Positions 43,908 through 53,128 of a DNA stretch of 64,000 nt are shown piece by piece; position 1 is the stretch's first letter; each line of letters begins with the position of its first letter. The position numbers were made by a program, and so were the translations under genes. Below the pieces are notes generated by a model. The model saw only the letters and a program-made list of their open reading frames with translations, had not been told where the DNA came from and did not search any database. The stretch comes from an uncultured Rhodospirillaceae bacterium (GTDB taxonomy: Bacteria > Pseudomonadota > Alphaproteobacteria > Azospirillales > Azospirillaceae). Location: assembly GCA_937927415.1 (NCBI GenBank), contig CALBDS010000060.1:1-64000 (forward strand). Reading direction: 5' to 3'.

Positions 43908-45159
43908 GATCTCCGTGGTCGGACTGGGCTACATCGGCCTGCCCACCGCCGCCGTCTTCGCCGACCGCGGGGTGGAGGTGGTCGGGGTGGACGTCAACGC
44001 CCGCGCGGTGGACTCCATCAACGCCGGCAAGCCGCACATCGTCGAACCCAATCTGGCCGCCCTTCTGCGCCGGGTGGTGGAGGCGGGAAAGCTGCGCGCC
44101 ACCGTGACGGTGGAGCCGGCCGACGCCTTCATCATCGCCGTACCCACCCCGTTTCAGGACATCGAGGGGCACCACTGGCCCGATGTGTCCTACATCGAAA
44201 CCGCGGCGCGGGCAGTGGCGAAGGTGCTGAAGCCGGGGGATCTGGTGATTCTGGAATCCACCTCTCCCGTGGGCACCACGGAACGCATGTGCGGCTGGAT
44301 GGCGGAGGAGCGGCCCGACCTGACCTTTCCCACCCAGCGGGGCGACCTGTCGGACATCCGGGTCGCCCATTGCCCCGAACGGGTGCTGCCCGGCCGCATC
44401 CTGGACGAGGTGGTCAACAACGCCCGCGTCATCGGCGGCATCACCCGCCGCTGCGCCCAGGCGGCGCTGGGCCTCTACAAGATCATCTGCGAGGGCGAAT
44501 GCCGCCCGACCAACGCCCGCACGGCGGAACTGGCGAAGCTGACGGAAAACGCCTACCGCGACGTCAACATCGCCTTTGCGAACGAACTGTCGGTGATCTG
44601 CGACCGGCTGAAGATCAATGTGTGGGAACTGATCGGGCTGGCCAACCTGCACCCACGCGTCAACATCCTGCGCCCCGGCCCCGGTGTCGGCGGCCACTGC
44701 ATCGCCGTCGATCCCTGGTTCATCGTGGACAGCGCGCCGGAGGAATCCCGCCTGATCCGCACCGCGCGGGAGGTCAACGACCACAAGCCGGATTTCGTCT
44801 GCGCCAAGGTGCGGGAAAAGGCGCGTCATCTTGTGGAGCCGGTCATCGCCTGCCTGGGCCTGTCGTACAAGAAGGACGTGGACGATCTGCGCGAAAGCCC
44901 GGCGGTCCACATCGTCCAGGCGCTGGCCCGCGACCCGTCCCTGACCCACGATAAGGGCGGGCGTATTCTGGTGGTCGAACCCCACATCACCCGCCTGCCG
45001 CCCGAACTGGACGGGCTGGGGCTGGAACTCACCGGCTTCGACGACGCCTTCGAGCGCGCCAACATGGTGGTGCTGCTGGTGGATCACATGAGCTTCCTTC
45101 AGGTGGACCGCGATCTGCTGAAGGACAAGTTCATCATCGACACCGTGGGCGTGTGGTGA
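43891..45159 (+). CDS. wecC: UDP-N-acetyl-D-mannosamine dehydrogenase
   Basis: A 422-aa NAD-dependent UDP-sugar 6-dehydrogenase. Rossmann GLGYIGLPTAAVFA is at the N-terminus, the middle has AELAKLTENAYRDVNIAFANEL with the catalytic Lys, and the active-site Cys is in GPGVGGHCIAVDPWF. The pattern is that of WecC rather than UDP-Glc dehydrogenase. It oxidises UDP-ManNAc to UDP-ManNAcA. GGAAAGG lies eight bases before the ATG at 43891, inside the end of wecB, so translation is coupled. Confidence 0.92.
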   Translation: MNPVSKISVVGLGYIGLPTAAVFADRGVEVVGVDVNARAVDSINAGKPHIVEPNLAALLRRVVEAGKLRATVTVEPADAFIIAVPTPFQDIEGHHWPDVSYIETAARAVAKVLKPGDLVILESTSPVGTTERMCGWMAEERPDLTFPTQRGDLSDIRVAHCPERVLPGRILDEVVNNARVIGGITRRCAQAALGLYKIICEGECRPTNARTAELAKLTENAYRDVNIAFANELSVICDRLKINVWELIGLANLHPRVNILRPGPGVGGHCIAVDPWFIVDSAPEESRLIRTAREVNDHKPDFVCAKVREKARHLVEPVIACLGLSYKKDVDDLRESPAVHIVQALARDPSLTHDKGGRILVVEPHITRLPPELDGLGLELTGFDDAFERANMVVLLVDHMSFLQVDRDLLKDKFIIDTVGVW

Positions 45160-45179
45160 TGGCGGCAGGAGCAGCAGCC

Positions 45180-46028
45180 ATGAACAGTCACACCCCAACG
45201 GATGGCACGCCCACCGCGGATCTGCTGGCCGTGCATCGGGTTCCGGAACGCCGGGCCGTCTTTCTCGGCACGCCGGTCGATCCCCTGACCATGGATGAAA
45301 CCCTGGTGATCATCGACGACGCCATGGGCCGGCGGGTTCCGCTGAAGCATGTGGTGGTCAACGTCTCGAAACTGATTTCCATGCGCCGCGACCCCGCACT
45401 GCGCGGCGACGTGTGCGGCAGCGACCTCATCAACATCGACGGCATGGGGGTGGTGTGGGGCGCGCGGCTGGCCGGCATCCGCGTGCCGGGCCGGGTGGCC
45501 GGCATCGACCTGATGGACCGGGTGCTGGGGCTGTGCGCCGCCAAGGGGTACCGCCCCTACATCCTGGGCGCCCGGCGGGAGGTGCTGGACGCCGCCGTCG
45601 CCGCCATCGGCCGCCGCCATCCCGGCATCGTCTTCGCCGGCTGGCGCGACGGCTATTTCGGACCGGCGGACGAGCCGGAGGTGGTGGAGGCCATTCGCCG
45701 GTCCGGCGCCGACTGCCTGTTCGTCGCCATGTCCAGCCCCATGAAGGAACGCTTCACCCAGCAGCACCGCGACCGGCTGGGGGTGCCGTTCCTGATGGGG
45801 GTGGGCGGGTCCATCGACGTGTTCGCCGGTTACACCCGCCGCGCCCCGCCGTGGATGCAGGCCATCGGCATGGAATGGTTCTACCGGCTGGCTCAGGAGC
45901 CGCGCCGGCTGTGGCGCCGCTACCTGTCCACCAATTGCGTCTATCTGGGCCTGCTGGCGGGCGAGGTGGTGCGGGCACGCCGCCGCCGCGCCGCATCCAC
46001 CGTTTTGCAGAGGAACCACACGCTATGA
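45180..46028 (+). CDS. WecG/TagA/CpsF-family glycosyltransferase
   Basis: A 282-aa GT26 protein. The signature is VVNVSKLISMRRDPALRG...INIDGMGVVWGARLAG, then YRPYILGARREVLDAA and the LFVAMSSPMKERF and MGVGGSIDVFAG blocks. WecG relatives move ManNAcA (or ManNAc) to a lipid-linked GlcNAc, which agrees with the wecBC genes before it. AGGAG is eight bases before the ATG at 45180; earlier in-frame GTG/ATG codons at 45153-45159 overlap the wecC stop. The TGA overlaps the ATG of the next gene (ATGA). Confidence 0.88.
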   Translation: MNSHTPTDGTPTADLLAVHRVPERRAVFLGTPVDPLTMDETLVIIDDAMGRRVPLKHVVVNVSKLISMRRDPALRGDVCGSDLINIDGMGVVWGARLAGIRVPGRVAGIDLMDRVLGLCAAKGYRPYILGARREVLDAAVAAIGRRHPGIVFAGWRDGYFGPADEPEVVEAIRRSGADCLFVAMSSPMKERFTQQHRDRLGVPFLMGVGGSIDVFAGYTRRAPPWMQAIGMEWFYRLAQEPRRLWRRYLSTNCVYLGLLAGEVVRARRRRAASTVLQRNHTL

Positions 46029-48322
46029 ATGTTGTTTCTCCACGCCCCACCTCCTATCCCGCGGGCGACACGGACACGCGCCAGACATGGCTGTGGGGGG
46101 CGGCCCGCACGGTCACGCTGGCCGATCTGGGCCTGATCGTGCGGCGGCGGCTGTGGCTGGCGCTCGTTCCGCTGTTTCTGGTGCTGCTGCCGGGGCTGGC
46201 GGTCATCGTGATGATGAAGCCGTTCTACACGGCAACCGGCTCCCTGGTCATCAAGCAGCCCGACGTGCCCGCCGCCCAGTTGGCGCCACGCGCCGGACAG
46301 GCCGCGGTGGACATCCAGACCCATCTGGAGGTGCTGAATTCCGAACGGCTGGCCCGCCAGGCCATCACCGACGCGCGGCTGGCCGAACGGGCGGAATTCA
46401 ACCCCGCCGTCAATCCGCCCACCGGCTGGCTGGCGTCGCTGAAGATGCCCGACTGGAAGGGCTGGCTGGCCGGCATGGGCATCGGCCCCGACCGCTGGGC
46501 CAAGGCGCCCGGCGACGGCGGCGAAGCGGTGCCCGACCCGGTGGAGGCCGAGGTGCTGCCCCGCTTCCGCGAACGGCTGCGGGTGGTGCCCATGGGCGAT
46601 TCCCGCGTCATCCAGATCCAGTTCACCGCGGAAAACCCCAAGCTGGCCGCCGACATCACCAACCTGATGGGCCAGCTTTTCATCACCTACCAGCTTGACG
46701 CCAAGCTGGAGACCAAGCGCGTCGCCACCCTCTGGCTCAACGGCCGCATCGCCGAGTTGCGGCAGAAGGTGGAGGATGCCGAGCACAAGGTCGAAGCCTA
46801 TCGCGCCAACGCCGGGATCGTGCAGGGGCGCACCTCCAACCTCGTGTCCGAACAGCTCTCCACCATCGGCACCGAACTGCTGACCGCCCAGGCCACCGCC
46901 GACGGTGCGGCCGCCCGGCTGCGCGAGGTGCAGGGCGCGCTGTCCACCCGCGGCCCGCGGGCGGTTCTGGAGATGATGACCGCCGCCAACCCCGGCGTCG
47001 GCGCCCTGCTGCAAAGCGACATCACCGCCCGCCAGCGTCAGGCCCAGCTTCTGTCCAACTATGGCCCGTCCCATCCGGCCGTGGTCAACAGCCGGTCGGA
47101 GGTCGCCTCGCTGGACGCCAAGATCACGGCGGAGGCCAACAACGCCGTCGCCGCCGTGCGCAGCGAAGCCACCGTCGCCGCCCGCAAGGTCGCCACCCTG
47201 GAAGAGTCCCGCCGCGACCTGGAAACCGACCTCGGCCGCATCAAATCGGCCGAAGTGCAGATGCGCGACCTGGAACGCGAGGCGGAGGCCAACCGCCTGC
47301 TGCTCACCGACTATGCCCAGCAGTTGAACGCCCACGAACGGGTGGCCATCGACCAGCCCGACGCCTGGGTGCTGTCGGGGGCCGCCGAACCGTCGCTGCC
47401 CTCCGGCCCCAACCGCAAGCTGCTGGCCGCCGGTGCGGTCATCGTGGCCGTGGCCCTGTGGCTGCTGCTGGTGGTGGCGGCGGAACTGATGGAAAACGGC
47501 ATCCGCGGCAGCGAGGACGTGCGTCACGCGCTCGACGCCCACCCGCTGGGGCTGGTGCCGGTGATCGGCGGTTCGATGACCGGGCGCCGGGCGCTGGCCC
47601 GTCATGTCATCAGCCGTCCGGCCTCGGCCTATGGCGAAAGCCTGCGCAGCCTCTACACCTCCCTCACCATCGAGATGCAGCGCACCGGCGGCGGTACGGC
47701 GGTGATGGTCACCTCCTCCGTCAGCGCCGAAGGGAAATCGCTGCTGGTGGCGTCCCTGGGCCGCATGGTGGCGCAGCAGGGGCAGCGGGTGCTGATGATC
47801 GACGCCGACCTGCGCCGCCCGTCCCTGGAACATCTGCTGGGCAGCACCAACCTGCACACCCCGGCCGAGCCGCTGGCAACCGACGCCGGGGTGGCCGGGC
47901 TGATCCGCCAGGACGTGCTGTCGGGGGCGCATGTCATCACCGCCGGTTCGCTGACGGCATCGCTGCGGGCCATGGGGCGGATCACCCACGCGCGGGGCCA
48001 TGCGCTGGGCCGCGACGAGCTGTCGGCGATCCTGGCGGCGGTGCGCCACCTGTACGACCTGATTCTGATCGACACGCCGCCGGTGGCTCCGGTCGCCGAT
48101 TCCCGCGCGCTGGCGCCGGCGGTGGACCAGTGCATCTTCGTGGTGCAATGGAACCGCACCAGCCCGCGGGTGGCCCGCTTCGCGCTCGACCAGTTGCGCG
48201 ACGCCGGGGCGCGGGTGGCCGGCGTGGCGGTGACCCAGGTGCACAGCCGCAAGCACGCGCTGTACGGCTTCGGCGACAGCGCCGTGTCGGCCCGCTCCGC
48301 CTATCGCTACTACTCGGGCTGA
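46025..48322 (+). CDS. Tyrosine autokinase/chain-length determinant (Wzc-like)
   Basis: A 765-aa fusion of a Wzz-like co-polymerase and a BY-kinase. Helix 1 (about 45-66) and helix 2 (about 460-482) bound a long periplasmic, coiled-coil-rich domain. The cytoplasmic kinase has Walker A TSSVSAEGKSL, Walker A' VLMIDADLRRP and Walker B LILIDTPP. The C-terminus has only YRYY plus one nearby Tyr rather than a long Tyr cluster. It should control chain length and export of the locus-2 polymer by phosphorylation cycles. The start overlaps the stop of the upstream transferase. Confidence 0.9.
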   Translation: MNVVSPRPTSYPAGDTDTRQTWLWGAARTVTLADLGLIVRRRLWLALVPLFLVLLPGLAVIVMMKPFYTATGSLVIKQPDVPAAQLAPRAGQAAVDIQTHLEVLNSERLARQAITDARLAERAEFNPAVNPPTGWLASLKMPDWKGWLAGMGIGPDRWAKAPGDGGEAVPDPVEAEVLPRFRERLRVVPMGDSRVIQIQFTAENPKLAADITNLMGQLFITYQLDAKLETKRVATLWLNGRIAELRQKVEDAEHKVEAYRANAGIVQGRTSNLVSEQLSTIGTELLTAQATADGAAARLREVQGALSTRGPRAVLEMMTAANPGVGALLQSDITARQRQAQLLSNYGPSHPAVVNSRSEVASLDAKITAEANNAVAAVRSEATVAARKVATLEESRRDLETDLGRIKSAEVQMRDLEREAEANRLLLTDYAQQLNAHERVAIDQPDAWVLSGAAEPSLPSGPNRKLLAAGAVIVAVALWLLLVVAAELMENGIRGSEDVRHALDAHPLGLVPVIGGSMTGRRALARHVISRPASAYGESLRSLYTSLTIEMQRTGGGTAVMVTSSVSAEGKSLLVASLGRMVAQQGQRVLMIDADLRRPSLEHLLGSTNLHTPAEPLATDAGVAGLIRQDVLSGAHVITAGSLTASLRAMGRITHARGHALGRDELSAILAAVRHLYDLILIDTPPVAPVADSRALAPAVDQCIFVVQWNRTSPRVARFALDQLRDAGARVAGVAVTQVHSRKHALYGFGDSAVSARSAYRYYSG

Positions 48323-48326
48323 GATC

Positions 48327-49376
48327 ATGACCGGATTTTCCCTGATTTCGCGTGCCGGGGGCACCGGGGGGGACTGGCGGCGGGCCGCCGCCGCCCTTCC
48401 CCCCGGCGGGCGGCTGACCATCGGCGTCATCGCCCGCAACGGGCTGCCGTTCCTGCTCCCCTGCCTGGAGTCTCTGCCGCCCCCCGACCTGTTCGGCGGA
48501 CGGCTGGACATCATCCTGGTGGACAGCGCGTCCACCGACGGCACCACCGGGGCCATGACCGATTTCGCCTTCACCCGCTCCGACACCCGCGTCTATCGGC
48601 TGGACGGGCAGGTGAGCGCGGCGGTCGCCCGCAACACCGTGCTGGCCCACACCCGCCCCGGCTTCCTGATGCTGCTGGACGGCGACATGGTGGTGGAGCC
48701 GGACTTCCTCGCCACCGCCTTCGCCCTGGTCGGCGCGGGCCGGGCGGGGGCGGTGGTGGGGGCGTTGCGGGAACAGCGTTTCGACGCCGACAACAACCCC
48801 GAGGGGGGCATCATCTGGCGCCACCCGCCCGAAGGGCCGGTGCCGGTCACCCTGACCGGCGGCGCCATCCTGCTGGGGCCGCAGGTTCTGGAACCGGGCC
48901 TGCGCTACGACGAAAAGCAAAAGGTCTGCGAGGATTGGGATTTCGCCCTGCGCCTGTCGGGGCGCCACCGCATCCTGCGCATCCCCGACGCCATGGCGCT
49001 GCACCTGACCCACTATTATTTCTCGCCCCAGCGGCAGATGAGCTATTACCGCGACCTGCGGCCCAGCGCGGTGGGGCAGTTGCTGCGCAAGCACCTGACC
49101 CACCCCGACCGGCTGATGGCGGTGCTGAACCGTGAACGCGGTATCGTCGCCGGCGGCATCCTGCAAACCCTGGCGTTGCTGGCCGCCGTCACCGGATCAT
49201 GGCCGCTGGCGCTGCTGACGGTGGCCGGGCTGCTGGCCGACGCCGGGCGGGCGTGGCGGCGGGGCCGGGTGCCGGAATGGGCGGGCACCCGGCTGGCCGG
49301 ACCCTGGATTCTTCTGTACGGCCTGCTGACCCCCGGCCCGGCGCTGCTGCGCTATGCCGTGCGGCGCATCGCCTGA
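48327..49376 (+). CDS. Glycosyltransferase family 2 with C-terminal membrane segments
   Basis: A 349-aa GT-A transferase. ILVDSASTDGTTGAM and FLMLLDGDMVVEPDF give the nucleotide and metal sites (D-x-D as DGD), and KVCEDWDFALRLSG is the acceptor-side motif. The last 70 residues are hydrophobic and probably anchor it to the inner membrane. It begins four bases after the kinase stop and is part of the locus-2 operon. Donor and acceptor sugars are unknown. Confidence 0.85.
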   Translation: MTGFSLISRAGGTGGDWRRAAAALPPGGRLTIGVIARNGLPFLLPCLESLPPPDLFGGRLDIILVDSASTDGTTGAMTDFAFTRSDTRVYRLDGQVSAAVARNTVLAHTRPGFLMLLDGDMVVEPDFLATAFALVGAGRAGAVVGALREQRFDADNNPEGGIIWRHPPEGPVPVTLTGGAILLGPQVLEPGLRYDEKQKVCEDWDFALRLSGRHRILRIPDAMALHLTHYYFSPQRQMSYYRDLRPSAVGQLLRKHLTHPDRLMAVLNRERGIVAGGILQTLALLAAVTGSWPLALLTVAGLLADAGRAWRRGRVPEWAGTRLAGPWILLYGLLTPGPALLRYAVRRIA

Positions 49377-49395
49377 GCCGGGGGAGGGACACGCC

Positions 49396-50763
49396 ATGGC
49401 CGCACCGATCCTGTCCGATCGTCTTCCCTTTGCCGGCATTCCTTTCGACCGTACCGGCGTCAGCCTGTGGCGGGTGGCGCTGGTGACGTTCCTGACCCTG
49501 TTCCACAACGAGTTGATCGCCGCCCTGCTGGGGCTGGACGAGGTGACGGTGCGCCAGGGGGGGCTGGCCCTGCTGACCGCGCTGTCGCTGGCGTCCCTGG
49601 CCGTGCTGGTGTGGCGGGGGATGGTGTTCGCCCACCCGTTCCTGCTGTGGCCGCTGGGACTGCTGCTGCTGTTCCTGGTGGTGTCGCTGTTCGCCAACAC
49701 GGTGTTTTTCCCCAAGCCGCTCAGCCATTGGCTGGCGGCCCATTACGTCTATCTGCCGGTGCTGCAGGTCTATCTGCTGGTGGCGCTGCGCTGCACCGCC
49801 AAGGACGTGATGTGGGGGATCATCGGCGCCGGGATCATCGCCGCCGTGCTGATGATCGGGTACGAGGTGGGGCAACTTCCCATGCTGCGGGCCTTTGTCC
49901 GCCGGTCCATCTTCGGCCAGGACGTGGCCCGCATCGTCATCATGAAGTACGAGTTCTTCTTTGCCTCTCTGGCGCTGTTCGTGCTGGTGCTGTCGTCGCG
50001 GCTGGCGGTGGGGTGGAAGGGGGTGGCGATGGCGGTGCTGGGGGTGTGCCTGGCGCTGCAGGTGCAGCTGGTGCAGAGCCGCCAGGGGCTGATCGCCATG
50101 GGGGTGGGGGTGGCGGTGGCGCTGCTGCTGGACCGCCAGACCTTCCGCTTCCGCCCCTTTCTGGTGCGCACGGCCATGGCGCTGTGCGCCATCGTCGTCC
50201 TGCCCATCCTGCTGGAACCGTACATCGCGCTGCTGGCCCGCGACGACCTGATGGAATCGCGCGAACTGAACGTCGCCATCCGGTTCGAGACGTTCTTCCA
50301 CTATCTGCCCATCTTCCTCGACACCGGCGGGGTGGGGTTCGGCATGTCGGCTCCGTCGGGGCGGATCAACAACATCATCGCCGCCTCGCTGGCCCAGCAC
50401 GTCAATTTCACCGACCTCGGCCTGTACGGCGCGCTGTTCCAGTTCGGCGTGCTGGGCGGGGCGGCGGCGGTCACCATGACCTTTCTGGCAATCCGGGTGG
50501 GCATCGGCGGGGCGCGGCGCTTCGGTGCCGATGAACGGTGGTGTGCCGCGGTGCTGGCCGGCTATTTCATCGGCTGGCTGTGCGTGCCGGTGCCCATCAA
50601 CGCCTTCACCTTCACCTCCTCCATCCATTTCGGCTCGCTGGTGATCGCCATCATCTGGCACATGCGGGCGCATCTGCGTTTCCTCGATCTCACCCGGCCC
50701 GCGGCGGCGGAGGCTCCGTCCCACCCGAACGGGGTGGTGCCGGGGGCGGCGGGGGTAGGCTGA
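49396..50763 (+). CDS. O-antigen polymerase (Wzy)-like membrane protein
   Basis: A 455-aa polytopic protein with about 11-12 membrane helices and one larger periplasmic loop (residues about 275-345) holding DTGGVGFGMSAPSGRINNI and HVNFTDLGLYGALFQFG. The layout fits a Wzy-type polymerase that joins repeat units delivered by the flippase; sequence similarity within the family is always weak, so the call rests on topology and context. GGAGGG precedes the ATG at 49396 by about seven bases. It is 19 bp after the GT2 gene. Confidence 0.75.
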   Translation: MAAPILSDRLPFAGIPFDRTGVSLWRVALVTFLTLFHNELIAALLGLDEVTVRQGGLALLTALSLASLAVLVWRGMVFAHPFLLWPLGLLLLFLVVSLFANTVFFPKPLSHWLAAHYVYLPVLQVYLLVALRCTAKDVMWGIIGAGIIAAVLMIGYEVGQLPMLRAFVRRSIFGQDVARIVIMKYEFFFASLALFVLVLSSRLAVGWKGVAMAVLGVCLALQVQLVQSRQGLIAMGVGVAVALLLDRQTFRFRPFLVRTAMALCAIVVLPILLEPYIALLARDDLMESRELNVAIRFETFFHYLPIFLDTGGVGFGMSAPSGRINNIIAASLAQHVNFTDLGLYGALFQFGVLGGAAAVTMTFLAIRVGIGGARRFGADERWCAAVLAGYFIGWLCVPVPINAFTFTSSIHFGSLVIAIIWHMRAHLRFLDLTRPAAAEAPSHPNGVVPGAAGVG

Positions 50764-50836
50764 CCGCTTTCTTGCCGGTGGGCGGGGTTCCGCCCACCAT
50801 CGACCCATCGTTTTCGACGGGAAGGAACGGCCCGTT

Positions 50837-51235
50837 ATGTCCTCATACGCAAAGCTTCTGTGGGCGGCGGCCCTGGCGGCCCCGCTGCTGGCCGGCTGCG
50901 TCGGCGCAGAGGAGCGGCATGCCGCCCTCGACCCGGAAAAGGTCGAGCGGGGCCGTGACCTGTTCGCCACCTGTGCTGCCTGCCACGACATCCGCAAGCG
51001 CCGCAACGGCGTCGGCCCCCATCTGGTGGGCATCGTCGGGCGCCCGGCGGGGGAGGCCCGCGGCTATCCCTATTCCGATGCGATGAGCGGGGCGGGGCGG
51101 GTGTGGTCGCCCGACGCCCTGCGCGCCTTCCTGCGCGACCCCGACGCGGCGGTGCCGGGCACCAACATGGCCATCACCGGCCTGCCCCCCGCCGATGCCG
51201 ACGCCGTGGTCACCTATCTGCTGAGCCGGGAGTAA
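50837..51235 (+). CDS. Class I c-type cytochrome, probable lipoprotein
   Basis: A 132-aa protein with an N-terminal signal and a lipobox LAGC (Cys about 21), then one haem site CAACH (about residues 48-52) and the axial Met in GTNMAITG. It is a mono-haem cytochrome c anchored in the membrane by lipid and acting in the periplasm as an electron carrier. The GMC oxidoreductase gene follows after 4 bp, so the cytochrome is its likely acceptor. It starts 73 bp after the polymerase gene. Confidence 0.88.
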   Translation: MSSYAKLLWAAALAAPLLAGCVGAEERHAALDPEKVERGRDLFATCAACHDIRKRRNGVGPHLVGIVGRPAGEARGYPYSDAMSGAGRVWSPDALRAFLRDPDAAVPGTNMAITGLPPADADAVVTYLLSRE

Positions 51236-51239
51236 CCCC

Positions 51240-52922
51240 ATGCCGATCACGCTCGACCGCCGCACCCTGCTGGCGGGGGGGGCGGCGGCCCTGCTGGCCC
51301 GCCCCGTCTTCGCCGCCTCTGGCTCCGGCGTCTTCGCCACCCCTGGCCACAGCGGCTTTGCCGACGCCCTGGCCGACGCCGTGCCGGAGGTGCTGGACGC
51401 CGACCTGTGCATCGTCGGGGCCGGGGCCGCCGGGATGACGCTGGCCATGCAGCTTGCCGACGCCCCCATCCGCATCCTGCTGCTGGAAAGCGGCGGTCTG
51501 GACATCGACGGGGCGACGCAGGGGTTGTACCGCGGGGCCAACACCGGCCTGCCGTACTTCGACCTCACCGCCTGCCGGCTGCGCTATCTGGGGGGGACGA
51601 CCAACCACTGGGGCGGCTATTGCCGGCCCAACGACCCCATCGACTATCAGGGGCGCCCCGACCTGGGCGTGCCGGCGTGGCCGCTGACGGCGGCGGATCT
51701 CGATCCCTACATCCACCGCGCCGCCGCCATGCTGGGGCTGACCCCGGCGGGGTGGGATCCGGCGGTGCAGCTTCGCGCCCGCGGTCTGCCGGAAAACGAC
51801 CTGCTGGACGCCCACAGCGACGCGCTGATGACCAAGGTGTTCCAGATCAGCCAGCAGGTGCGCTTCCGTCCCCTCTACCGCGACACCCTGGCGGGGCAGG
51901 GGAACCTGCGGGTGCTGCTGCACGCCAACGTCACCCACATCGGCCTGGACCCCGACGGGCGGCGGGTGGAGCGGTTGACCGTGCGCGCCCTGAACGGCCG
52001 GACGGCGGTGGTGCGGGCCAAGCGGGTGGTGCTGGCCTGCCACGCCATCGAAAACGCCCGGCTGCTGCTGTCGTCGGACGATGTGATGCCGGCGGGGGTG
52101 GGCAACGCCCACGGCCACGTCGGGCGGCATTTCATGGAGCACGCCCACGTCATTTCCGGTGTGTACATCCCGGCCAAGGGGCGTTTCCCGGCCATCTACG
52201 ATTCCGACTATATGGCGTCAATCAACGTCAACGCGAACCTGGGCCTGACCGAAGCGGCCATGCGCCGCCGCGGCATCATGCAATACTACTGCCGATTCCT
52301 GGTGCCGCAGGAGAACGAGGCGGTGCGCGCCGCCATGGGCCGCATCAAGGATGCCTTCTGGGAACCGTTCGATCCCGCCTTCCTCGATGACATCGCCGAG
52401 GTGATGGGCAACCTGCCCGGTGCGGCGTCGGCAGTGGCGGACAAGCTGACCACCACCCGCGGCGACGCCCGCTATTACCTGCTGGACCACCGCATCGAAC
52501 AGGCGCCCAACCCGGCATCGCGCATCGTGCTGTCGGCGGAGCGGGACGCGCTGGGCAACCGCCGGGCCGATCTGCATTGGCGCCTGAGCGATCTCGACTA
52601 CAAGACCTTCCAGCACGGGCAGGCGGCGGTGGCCGAGGCGATGACGGCGCTGGGCATGGGCGAATTCCGCCTGCGCACCCTGGACGCCGAGGAGGTGGAC
52701 CGCAAGGTCCGCGGCCATTTCCACCACATCGGCACCACCCGCATGAGCGAGCGGCCCGAGGATGGGGTGGTGGACGCCCAGTGCCGCGTGCACGGCATCG
52801 AGAACCTGTATGTCGCCGGCAGCGGCGTGTTTCCCACCGCCGGTTATTCCGGCCCGACCATGATGCTGATCGCCCTGGCGATCCGGCTGGCCGATCACTT
52901 GAAAGGAGGAACCGCGGCATGA
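51240..52922 (+). CDS. GMC-family FAD oxidoreductase
   Basis: A 560-aa flavoprotein. The N-terminus LDRRTLLAGGAAALLARPVFA looks like a Tat signal (RR then a hydrophobic stretch). The FAD motif is IVGAGAAGMTLA (about residues 57-68), GGTTNHWGGYCRP is the flavin contact, and the C-terminal FHHIGTTRMSERPEDGVVDAQCRVHGIENLYVAGSGVFPTAGYSGPT block holds the catalytic His region. It should oxidise an alcohol or sugar in the periplasm and pass electrons to the cytochrome encoded 4 bp upstream. The substrate is unknown; a polysaccharide-derived sugar is possible. Confidence 0.87.
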   Translation: MPITLDRRTLLAGGAAALLARPVFAASGSGVFATPGHSGFADALADAVPEVLDADLCIVGAGAAGMTLAMQLADAPIRILLLESGGLDIDGATQGLYRGANTGLPYFDLTACRLRYLGGTTNHWGGYCRPNDPIDYQGRPDLGVPAWPLTAADLDPYIHRAAAMLGLTPAGWDPAVQLRARGLPENDLLDAHSDALMTKVFQISQQVRFRPLYRDTLAGQGNLRVLLHANVTHIGLDPDGRRVERLTVRALNGRTAVVRAKRVVLACHAIENARLLLSSDDVMPAGVGNAHGHVGRHFMEHAHVISGVYIPAKGRFPAIYDSDYMASINVNANLGLTEAAMRRRGIMQYYCRFLVPQENEAVRAAMGRIKDAFWEPFDPAFLDDIAEVMGNLPGAASAVADKLTTTRGDARYYLLDHRIEQAPNPASRIVLSAERDALGNRRADLHWRLSDLDYKTFQHGQAAVAEAMTALGMGEFRLRTLDAEEVDRKVRGHFHHIGTTRMSERPEDGVVDAQCRVHGIENLYVAGSGVFPTAGYSGPTMMLIALAIRLADHLKGGTAA

Positions 52923-53128
52923 GAACCCGAATCCTGCCGGCTCTCGCGGCCCTGCTGCTGCCGCCGCTGTCGCTGGCTCTGGCCCGGTCCGGGGTGGGGC
53001 GGGTCCTGCCGGCCATAACCGGAGTCATAGGTGCCGCCCTGTTCTTTTTTCTGTGGACCGGGCCGGGATTGCTGCTGTGGCTGGCCGCCGGACTGGCCGC
53101 GGCGGTGCTGATTGGGCGCAAACGGTGA
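52919..53128 (+). CDS. Small two-helix membrane protein, possibly YqaE/Pmp3-like
   Basis: A 69-aa protein with two hydrophobic helices (residues about 5-22 and 33-64). The LLPPLSLALARSGVG piece recalls the LPPLAV motif of YqaE/Pmp3 proteolipids, but the second helix is a poor match, so the family is doubtful. AAAGGAGG is eight bases before the ATG, which overlaps the GMC stop codon (ATGA). Coupling to the dehydrogenase suggests a role in its membrane attachment. Confidence 0.65.
   Translation: MRTRILPALAALLLPPLSLALARSGVGRVLPAITGVIGAALFFFLWTGPGLLLWLAAGLAAAVLIGRKR

Noticed and set aside
45941..48586. An 881-codon open frame on the minus strand
   Set aside because: It is antisense to the Wzc-like kinase gene; its composition (His, Gln, Gly, Arg) is that of a shadow frame.
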